Source: Sanchytrium tribonematis
Lineage: Eukaryota > Sanchytriomycota > Sanchytriomycetes > Sanchytriales > Sanchytriaceae
DNA length: 11,354 nt
Assembly: GCA_018985235.1 (NCBI GenBank)
Contig: JADGIG010000262.1
Span: 1 to 11,354, forward strand
Direction of reading: 5' to 3'
How positions within the stretch are numbered: the stretch's first letter is position 1; every line of letters starts with the position of its first letter. The notes below the pieces were generated by a model. That model was not told the origin of the DNA and ran no database searches. It worked only from the letters and a program-made list of their open reading frames with translations. The translations under genes and the position numbers were made by a program. Positions 1 through 5,774 of this stretch are shown in pieces.

Positions 1-7
1 CATCTTT

Positions 8-178
8 TTAAGATATTAAACGATGTCGCTTTGCATTTTTGCTTGGCAATTTGAAATAGGCAGTAATTTTAAAATCTGTTCTCCAGAACATAAATTCAGA
101 TAAAAATTGAAACTTTTCATATCCCAACACTTCTTCTAGACGGTTCGTACAAATCAAGAACAAATGCAACAGTGTCAT
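8..178 (-). CDS. Weak candidate small ORF, unknown function
   Basis: This is a 56-codon ATG-to-TAA ORF with a stop codon immediately upstream of the ATG. The amino-acid composition looks protein-like: a hydrophobic start (MTLLHLFLICTN), then mixed charged and aromatic residues (LGYEKFQFLSEFMFWRTDF), then a basic tail. I recognise no family. If real, it would be divergent from the elongase gene with about 350 bp between starts, wider than other divergent pairs here. It could also be the first exon of a gene running off the left edge: an 18-nt GT...AG stretch (minus strand, positions 21 to 4) would remove the stop. Its stop codon lacks the AATAAA overlap typical of the neighbours. A chance ORF is quite possible. 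Confidence 0.25.
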   Translation of the reverse strand: MTLLHLFLICTNRLEEVLGYEKFQFLSEFMFWRTDFKITAYFKLPSKNAKRHRLIS

Positions 179-304
179 TTATAATAGAAAAGTGAATTTA
201 GATTCTGTGGTTTTGCATTTCCAATCAGATGAGAATTAAATCAGTTAATAAAAAATTTTAAAGAAAAAAAAATAAATATTGAATGAATTAAATATAGATT
301 TTAA

Positions 305-439
305 CAAAAGAGAACAAAAAGAGTCGAAATAATTATTCAAGACAAATTAACATGTCAACTAGTGGATATTTATTTCGATGACGAGACTTTATTTTGGTAC
401 ATAAATGACAATGCCAGCTTTAAAAAGGTAATTGTCTAA
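305..439 (+). other. Open stretch ending in TAA, possible terminal exon
   Basis: Frame from 305 to the TAA at 437-439 is open for 44 codons and reads with coding-like composition, for example QLVDIYFDDETLFWYINDNA. There is no in-frame ATG. It could only be a last exon of an upstream plus-strand gene, but I could not find a convincing 3' splice site or a connecting exon to its left. A GTAATT...AAG stretch of 13 nt near 428-440 is too short to be called an intron. Treat as unexplained. Confidence 0.15.
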
Positions 440-476
440 GCTCATTATGAAATTAATTCAACTGATCTATTTAAAA

Positions 477-527
477 ATGGGGCTTTTATTTGGTGGTAAA
501 ACACGATTTTTCAATATTCTAGGATAA
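477..527 (+). other. Possible upstream ORF ahead of the elongase
   Basis: An ATG at 477 opens a 16-residue ORF (MGLLFGGKTRFFNILG) that ends with TAA at 525-527, three bases before the elongase ATG at 531. If transcription begins upstream of 477, ribosomes would meet this uORF first. The start resembles a myristoylation-type N-terminus only by chance as far as I can tell. No mapped transcription start exists, so it may lie outside the mRNA. Confidence 0.2.
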
Positions 528-530
528 AAC

Positions 531-1431
531 ATGGAATTAAATTTTGAGCCGTACTACGACGCTATTCACAGACCTTTTTTTGCGGTTGAAAATGCCGTTC
601 TCGCAATTCTACCGTTTAAAATGAATGTTCCTTTTTTGTCTAAAAGCGAGCACTCAAAGCATATGCCTTTTATGAGCGTCGAAATTCCAATTATATTTTT
701 GACACTATATTGTTGTATCTCATATTGGGGCACTAAAAGAACCACAAGGTTTGATCATCCTTTTTTCAAGGTTGCTGTAAATGTATATAACGCATCCTTG
801 GTGGCGCTTAGCGCTTTCATGGTGTTAACGATATTAATCGAAACAACAAGATTAAATTACTCTTGGTTTAACAATGGGATCGATGAAAGCAAGAGAGCTC
901 TACCTCTAGCAAAGGCCTTATCAATATTCTATTTGAGCAAATTTCCAGAATTGCTAGACACTGTTATCATGGCTATCAAAGGAAACACTCGCCAGATTTC
1001 ATTTTTGCATGTTTATCATCATACAAGCATTATCATTTTTTGGTACTGTATCATGTATTCTACGCCTTATAGCGAAGCTTACTTTACCGCTTTTCAAAAT
1101 TCATTCATTCATACTTTGATGTACAGCTACTATTTGATGACAAGCCTCAAAATCGGAACATACTTTACCAAAAAATTGAAAAAGTATATGACACAAATGC
1201 AAATGGTATCAATATCTTATATAGGCTCAATTCGTCATGAACTGCTTTCAAACCTTTTATAACTTCTCGGCTTACTTAAAAGGTGAGGCTAAAGGTTATC
1301 CAATTGAACAGAATTTCTTCTTATTTATTTACATGATTAGTTTGTTGTACCTATTCGGTAATTTTTACTCCAAGGACAGACAGAGAGAAAAGAAACAAGA
1401 CGAAGGTGTCAAATTGGAGAAAGTCGAGTAA
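531..1431 (+). CDS. ELO-family very-long-chain fatty acid elongase (3-ketoacyl-CoA synthase)
   Basis: This gene encodes the condensing enzyme of the ER-membrane fatty acid elongation cycle, joining malonyl-CoA to an acyl-CoA. It has two exons, 531-1205 and 1225-1431, joined across a 19-nt intron, giving 293 residues, normal for ELO. Seen in the protein: several hydrophobic membrane segments, KFPELLDT at 137-144, the catalytic histidine box HVYHH at 160-164, NSFIHTLMYSYY at 190-201, and TQMQM at 221-225. Splicing restores the conserved QMQM-xQF continuation, which the unspliced frame loses. Glutamine five residues before the first histidine and leucine just before it (QISFLHVYHH) resemble PUFA-type rather than saturated/monounsaturated elongases; that substrate call is an inference. 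The C-terminus is lysine-rich but lacks a strict KKxx ER-retrieval signal. No AATAAA follows the TAA stop, unlike most neighbours. It converges on eL32 with 16 bp between stops. Confidence 0.93.
1206..1224 (+). other. 19-nt spliceosomal intron in the elongase gene
   Basis: The intron reads GTATCAATATCTTATATAG and falls between codons (phase 0). Removing it joins MTQMQM to AQFVMNCF, matching the conserved ELO sequence across the junction; retaining it shifts frame and reaches a stop at 1260-1262. CTTAT sits at intron positions 11-15 with a candidate branch-point A at 14. Confidence 0.9.
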
Positions 1432-1446
1432 ATGTTTGAAATAGTT

Positions 1447-1452
1447 TTTATT
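1447..1452 (-). terminator. Poly(A) signal AATAAA embedding the eL32 stop codon
   Basis: On the minus strand the end of the gene reads GAA TAA AA, so the AATAAA hexamer contains the entire TAA stop. Cleavage would be expected inside the 16-bp gap or in the antisense of the elongase's last exon. Confidence 0.6.
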
Positions 1453-1834
1453 CTTTATCAACTGTAGCAATAGTTGGGTTTGTTACATAGAGACCGAATT
1501 GTGCGCACTTATCTAAAATTGATCTCTTTTTCTTCAGAGATACCTTTGCCTTGACTTCAATTCCATAAGTAAGTGGATCCATCATATATTTTTCAACGTC
1601 TGAGACATTTTCAACCCAAACTTTATATAATCCATTAGGTAGCAAATGTTTGTTGTGGTTTCCATAGCCGATAGACGGCATTGGGATACACCCTTTGAAT
1701 CTTCTTCTTACACAACTGTCAATACCATTAGGTTTTCTCCAACTAGTCTTAACTCTGTCGTATCTATCAGAATGATGTCTTTTAAATTGCTTTGTTCTTT
1801 TTTTGGTAGACTGTTTTAACAACGATTTAGCCAT
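1448..1834 (-). CDS. RPL32: 60S ribosomal protein eL32
   Basis: This is a component of the large cytosolic ribosomal subunit. The 128-residue protein aligns end to end with eukaryotic L32: KKRTKQFKRHHSDRY near the N-terminus, SWRKPNGIDSCVRRRFKG around residues 31-48, PSIGYGNHNKHLLPNG at about 53-68, and the C-terminal YVTNPTIATV. The N-terminal tail is a few residues shorter than in animals. The ATG at 1834 is the first in frame and begins MAKSLLKQ. No intron is needed. The gene lies only 84 bp downstream of the PEP carboxykinase stop on the same strand, so its promoter must be very short; a CACGTG palindrome lies 36 nt upstream of the ATG. Its TAA stop is embedded in AATAAA. It converges with the elongase gene. 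Confidence 0.97.
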   Translation of the reverse strand: MAKSLLKQSTKKRTKQFKRHHSDRYDRVKTSWRKPNGIDSCVRRRFKGCIPMPSIGYGNHNKHLLPNGLYKVWVENVSDVEKYMMDPLTYGIEVKAKVSLKKKRSILDKCAQFGLYVTNPTIATVDKE

Positions 1835-1869
1835 CTCTTAACTACAGGAGACTTTCCAAAGCAAGTCTG

Positions 1870-1875
1870 CACGTG
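1870..1875. promoter_or_regulatory. CACGTG palindromic E-box upstream of eL32
   Basis: CACGTG lies 36-41 nt upstream of the eL32 ATG. On the minus strand it reads ATTTTCACGTG, an 11-mer that also occurs over the WDR5 start (11093-11107 region, plus strand). CACGTG is the core site of Cbf1/bHLH regulators in fungi; binding here is inferred. Confidence 0.4.
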
Positions 1876-1913
1876 AAAATATTTCGAAACTAAATACCTA
1901 TTTGACCCCGTGA

Positions 1914-1919
1914 TTTATT
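1914..1919 (-). terminator. Poly(A) signal AATAAA sharing one base with the PEP carboxykinase stop
   Basis: The gene ends GAT TAA ATAAAT on the minus strand, so the last A of the stop is the first A of AATAAA. The signal lies inside the 84-bp spacer that must also carry the eL32 promoter. Confidence 0.55.
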
Positions 1920-3611
1920 TAATCTTGATACTTTGGTCCAGCTGCAATTGTTTCTTTATCAGCTTGATCCTTATATAGATCGAAATTCTTAACAAATAAA
2001 TCAGACAACTTTTTAACGGTTGACTGGTATTCTTCTTGAGGACCTTTCCACGCTTTGATTGGATTCAACACTTCTGCAGGAACACCATCACACTTCTTGG
2101 GAATGTGTAAATTGAAAACTGGATACGTTTCATAATCCTCTTTTTCAAGAGAACCATTATGGATGGCATCAATTATGGCTCGAGAGTATTTCAAAGAAAT
2201 TCGTTTGCCAACTCCATATTTACCACCATTCCAACCCTAAATAAAAATAAGATACAGTGTTAATAAGCCATGCATTAGCTTTATGATGTTGCATCTTGTC
2301 AGCTAGCATACTTGCGTATTTTGTTGGGTGCCAAACTAAAAACGGTTGCCCAAAGCAAGCACTAAAAGTTGCAGTCGGTTCGGTAACACCTTCCTCAGTG
2401 CCGGCAATCTTAGCTGTATAGCCACTGATAAAGTGGTACATGGCCTGCGCACTTGTCAACTTAGAAACGGGAGGTAAGACTCCAAAAGCGTCACAAGTTA
2501 ACAAAATAATGTTCTGCGGATGACCTCCCAAACAAGGTATTTTGGCACCAGGGATGTAGTCAATTGGGTATGCGCAGCGAGTGTTTTCTGTCAATGCGAC
2601 TGAGTCGTAGTCCACAACTCTAGTCTTAGGATCAAATACAACATTTTCCAAAACACTACCGAATTTAATTGCATTGTAAATTTCTGGTTCTTTTTCTCCA
2701 CTCAAACCAACACATTTAGCATAGCATCCTCCTTCAATGTTAAAAACGCCCTTTTCCGTCCAAACATGTTCATCATCACCAATCAATTTTCTATGCGGGT
2801 CGGCACTTAAAGTGGTTTTTCCAGTTCCACTCAAACCAAAAAAAAGACTCACATCCCCTTTCTGACCTTCATTTGCACTTGAGTGTAAACTTAATACCCC
2901 CGCTTTCGGCATCAAGTAATGCATAACTGTAAAGACGCCTTTCTTCATTTCACCAGCATATTGAGTTCCCAGAATGACCATTTCACCTCTTTTAAAATCA
3001 ATGGAAACGCTAGTTGTGCTAGTCATTCCGGTCGTGTATCTATTCGCAGGAAATTGGCCCGCATTAAAGACAGTAAAGTCAGGATGCCCGAAATTCTCAA
3101 GTTCTTCTTTCGATGGTCTGATCAACATATTGTGCATAAATAATGCATGATAAGCTCGGCTGCAAACAATTCTGATTTTCAATCTGTAATCCGGATCCCA
3201 TCCGGCGTATCCGTCAAAAACATAGAGTCTTTCTTTGGTGTTTAAATAGTCAATGGCTCTTTCACGATTAATCATAAAAGTGTTTTCACTAAGCTTGATA
3301 TTGGGAGAATTTCCACCCCACCAAACATCACTTACATTCTCAACTACCCGTTTATCTTTCGGGGAACGACCTGTTTTGCTTCCGCTAGAATTAATTAAAG
3401 CTCCAGCTTCACTGATAAATGCAGATTCATATTTCAAAGCATCTTCATACAAAACCGCAGGTGAAGCATTTCTTTTGATGTATTTGGAATAGTCGATTCC
3501 AGCCTCTTTATGTAATTGTTCCTTAATCTGATTTATAAAGTCCACATCGTCAACATCAGCAGGAATCATCGATAAACTCCGTTGCATTTTCGAAAGAGTT
3601 CTTCGTAACAT
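1919..3611 (-). CDS. PCK1: ATP-dependent phosphoenolpyruvate carboxykinase
   Basis: The enzyme converts oxaloacetate plus ATP to phosphoenolpyruvate, ADP and CO2, the entry step of gluconeogenesis. Two exons, 3611-2256 and 2236-1919, give 557 residues, close to yeast PCK1. Visible motifs: [12 protein letters not shown] (77-88) with substrate-binding Arg82, the YAGEMKKG metal/substrate region (218-225), the P-loop GLSGTGKTT (259-267), the metal/kinase-2 motif LIGDDEH (276-282), and [12 protein letters not shown] further on. Across the intron, NAWLINT joins [12 protein letters not shown], an almost invariant family sequence, which fixes the splice sites. The first 18 residues ([18 protein letters not shown]) lack acidic residues and are Arg/Ser-rich, so a mitochondrial presequence or an internal start at M9 is possible; fungal PCK1 is normally cytosolic. 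The TAA stop overlaps AATAAA. Only 75 bp separate its ATG from the upstream PH-like gene's stop. Confidence 0.97.
2237..2255 (-). other. 19-nt spliceosomal intron in the PEP carboxykinase gene
   Basis: On the minus strand the intron reads GTATCTTATTTTTATTTAG, phase 0, splitting the conserved INT|GW motif. Retention shifts the frame and adds 11 codons before a stop. Intron positions 11-15 read TTTAT with the aligned A at 14; a second CTTAT occurs at 5-9. Confidence 0.95.
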
Positions 3612-3682
3612 TGAGGAGAAGCTTGTACGAAAAAATACAAATGTGATCCGTGCGCAATCATCGCTTTAGTTCGGGCAGAACA

Positions 3683-3688
3683 TTTATT
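3683..3688 (-). terminator. Poly(A) signal AATAAA sharing two bases with the PH-like gene stop
   Basis: The gene ends CAT TAA TAAATG on the minus strand; the AA of the stop forms the first two bases of AATAAA. It supports the downstream exon and its stop as the true gene end. Confidence 0.55.
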
Positions 3689-4308
3689 AATGACTCAATT
3701 TTGACATGATATCCAGTCTAGACTTCCATTCTTGAGCAGGAAGGTCCACAAATTTTAATATATGTGCGAGCCTTTTCAAAAGCAATGTCGAATCTGTGGC
3801 AATTATTTCAACCTTTGAATCTATAAGAATAAATTCTACTAGTTCCAAAATCTCAGGCAAATCATTTTTAGATTTGAAAGATCCTTTAGAACCAACTCTA
3901 TCGATGCTCTTCGACGATGCAGCAGGAGAAATCTGAATTAATTAAGTTTACCTTAGCAAGTATAGTGGAAGACTTTTGCTTATAGCCAGATGAAAAATTT
4001 ACCACAGAAGGCTCATCTTGCGCAGACAAAGATGACTGGGATTTTGATAGCTCCAGTTTATCACTGGCATTCAAAATAAGTGAAGACCTAAACGATCGTC
4101 CTAATGTATTAACCTTGTTGGGTAGATTTGGTAAATCTTTTCCCTGAAAAACTAATAACCTCCCATGATCTGTCAAGGCTATCCATCTGGTCCTTTCTAC
4201 AAAACTCATCCGTTCTTTTGCACTTCCAATAAATAATATTTCTTCACTCTCACGCAAAAATATTCGCGTTTGTGATGGGGATGTTGGTTTGATATTCATG
4301 GATTCCAT
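3687..4308 (-). CDS. Small PH-like domain protein with a central insertion
   Basis: Two exons, 4308-3952 and 3932-3687, encode 200 residues. Function is unknown. Residues 20-56 (ESEEILFIGSAKERM, then RTRWIALTDHGRLLVF) resemble the first strands of pleckstrin-homology domains, closest in flavour to the C-terminal PH domain of PDK1 (EKIL-x-G ... R-x-LTD-x-RLL). Residues about 150-199 resemble the last strands and closing helix (VEIIATDSTLLL, then DLPAQEWKSRLDIMSKL with the typical helix Trp). Between them lies a Ser/Lys-rich segment (about 70-145) where the intron falls. No kinase domain is attached. The ATG at 4308 is preceded by an in-frame TGA, so the start is secure unless another exon exists. 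It is divergent from the MARK/Kin1 kinase gene with 160 bp between starts. The TAA overlaps AATAAA. Gene existence is well supported; the PH assignment is tentative. Confidence 0.7.
3933..3951 (-). other. 19-nt spliceosomal intron in the PH-like gene
   Basis: On the minus strand the intron reads GTAAACTTAATTAATTCAG, phase 0, between LAK and ISPAASS. Splicing extends the frame by 81 residues and ends at a stop overlapping AATAAA; retention gives a stop after 17 codons. Positions 11-15 read TTAAT with A at 14. It matches the other three introns in length and pattern, which is the main evidence since the protein family is not well conserved here. Confidence 0.85.
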
Positions 4309-4468
4309 TTGTAAAAGTGGCGTTCAATTAAGTCGAATTGATGACTGAGAGTTCAGCGTGTAAGCAGAACTTGGAAAATTTCATCAAGTATACTTTGAGA
4401 CGATTTACAGTATTTTAAATCTACTCTTATGACTTGAATCGAATTTGTTTTGGGTCCAAAAAATTTTG

Positions 4469-5770
4469 ATGACCCAGCAAATGACTGTTGCTAATTATGA
4501 GCTCCTTGATGAACTTGGCTATGGTAATTTTTCTAAAGTCAAGCTTGCAAGGCATGTTAGAACTAATCAATATGTTGCCATCAAAATTATGCAGAAAAGC
4601 AAAATCGGGAAAGATTCTCTTCAAAAGGCAGGGAGAGAGATTAAAGTCATGAGGTTGCTTAATCACCCACACATTGTTAAACTTGATGAAGTTATCGAAA
4701 CGACAACTCACTTGTACCTCATTTTAGAATATTGTTCAGGAGGCGATATTTTCGATTACATCGAGTTAAACGGTAAACTTAATGAATCAGAAAGTCGCAA
4801 ATTTTTTAAACAAATAGTTAGTGCTATAGAGTATTGCCATGGTAGACACGTTCTCCATAGAGACTTAAAACTTGAGAACTTATTGTTAGATGATCATATG
4901 AATATTAAAGTCGCTGATTTTGGTTTTACAAATACATATAAAAAGGATAGAAAATTATTAACCAGTTGTGGTTCTCCCCCTTATGCTGCGCCTGAGTTGT
5001 TCTTAGGGAAACCGTATTATGGGCCGGAAATTGATGTCTGGAGTCTGGGAGTAGTTTTATTTGCAATGTCTTGTGGTAATTTACCTTTTTCTGGGAAAAA
5101 CATACAAGAAATTAGACGAGAAGTATTGAGAGGGAAGGTAGCATATCCTAAACATTTAACTGATGATTGTGTGGATTTAATTAGCCGCATTTTAGTTCCA
5201 GACCCGCAATTGAGATATAATCTTAATGACATTAAAAATCATATCTGGATGAATCAACTTGATGGCAAAGAATGCGTTCCTGATTCAAAAAACTGTAAAT
5301 CAACTGTCTCTAGCATACACCTTTTTGAGAAAAGCGATCAAATTTCTTTTGGCATTGACAAACTACCCAATATTTTCGATGCATTTATATCACAAAACAA
5401 TCAAGAAGAGCTTTTGTCCAAAAATTTGGGCAAAATATGTATAAACGATTTAAGTATGGAAATTTCCGAAACATCGTCTTCGGAAAAGTTGTCGCTAAAT
5501 GCTCGAAAATTTACATTTGCTACATTTATTCTACCCTTTGCAGACCCTGACCAATGTAAATCTAAATTGGTGGAAATACTCAATTCTTTGACAATCGAAT
5601 TTGCGGGAAATGGGTTTCTATTTGATTGCAAGCTTCATCAATTGGAATTTGAGCTAGAAATCTGTAAAATTATAAATTTGGATAAGTATGGGTTAAGGCA
5701 CCGTCGAAAAAAGGGTGATATTGGTTATTATAGATTAATATACACGAAAATCTCTAATCTATTCAAATAA
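4469..5770 (+). CDS. MARK/Kin1/PAR-1-family serine/threonine kinase with KA1 domain
   Basis: This CAMK-group kinase belongs to the family that sets cell polarity, septation and microtubule behaviour. From the ATG at 4469 it has 433 residues; the open frame continues 24 nt upstream but without an ATG. The kinase domain spans about 10-261: glycine loop GYGNFSKV (17-24), Lys39 in VAIK, Glu57, HRDLKLEN (130-137), DFGFTN (150-155), and activation loop LLTSCGSPPYAAPE (163-176) whose Thr165 matches the LKB1-type site of MARKs. DFGF and CGSPPYAAPELF are typical of MARK/Kin1. The C-terminal part (about 345-433, including GFLFDCKLH, FELEICKI and the basic GLRHRRKKGD) fits a KA1 membrane-binding/autoinhibitory domain. 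The linker between is short and no UBA domain is obvious. No intron. It ends TAA, embedded in AATAAA, 4 bp from the RhoGEF stop. Confidence 0.93.
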   Translation: MTQQMTVANYELLDELGYGNFSKVKLARHVRTNQYVAIKIMQKSKIGKDSLQKAGREIKVMRLLNHPHIVKLDEVIETTTHLYLILEYCSGGDIFDYIELNGKLNESESRKFFKQIVSAIEYCHGRHVLHRDLKLENLLLDDHMNIKVADFGFTNTYKKDRKLLTSCGSPPYAAPELFLGKPYYGPEIDVWSLGVVLFAMSCGNLPFSGKNIQEIRREVLRGKVAYPKHLTDDCVDLISRILVPDPQLRYNLNDIKNHIWMNQLDGKECVPDSKNCKSTVSSIHLFEKSDQISFGIDKLPNIFDAFISQNNQEELLSKNLGKICINDLSMEISETSSSEKLSLNARKFTFATFILPFADPDQCKSKLVEILNSLTIEFAGNGFLFDCKLHQLEFELEICKIINLDKYGLRHRRKKGDIGYYRLIYTKISNLFK

Positions 5771-5771
5771 A
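5766..5771 (+). terminator. Poly(A) signal AATAAA embedding the kinase stop codon
   Basis: The end reads TTC AAA TAA AC, so AATAAA contains the full TAA stop. A second AATAAA at 5796-5801, 26 bp past the stop and antisense to the RhoGEF last exon, is an alternative. Either way the kinase mRNA should overlap the RhoGEF coding region unless cleavage occurs within the 4-bp gap. Confidence 0.55.
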
Positions 5772-5774
5772 CTC

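Larger units (their letters stand above)
1..530. other. Left-end region without a confident gene
   Basis: This AT-rich stretch precedes the elongase gene and should contain its promoter. No protein family is recognisable on either strand. It holds a 56-codon ORF on the minus strand (8-178), a stop-to-stop open stretch on the plus strand (305-439), and a 16-codon uORF (477-527), each listed separately with low confidence. Bases 240-300 are A-rich and look non-coding. I see no tRNA, repeat or 19-nt intron matching the pattern found in the four spliced genes of this window. Confidence 0.6.

Noticed and set aside
428-440. 13-nt GTAATTGTCTAAG as an even smaller intron
   Set aside because: It has no aligned A/T core like the other introns and does not join the open frame to a recognisable exon.
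1206-1224. Sequencing-error or pseudogene frameshift instead of an intron
   Set aside because: The same 19-nt GTA...AG insertion pattern occurs at four unrelated genes, each exactly restoring frame; indel errors would not share sequence and length.
1237-1431. Separate 64-residue membrane protein after the elongase
   Set aside because: It is the second exon of the elongase; splicing 19 nt restores the family sequence across the junction.
1448-4308. Operon or polycistronic unit of eL32, PEP carboxykinase and the PH-like gene
   Set aside because: They share a strand, but each has its own stop-overlapping AATAAA and the functions are unrelated, so separate transcripts are more likely.
4445-4468. 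Upstream extension of the kinase by eight codons
   Set aside because: The codon at 4445 is TTG. The first ATG in frame is 4469, and the kinase domain begins after it.
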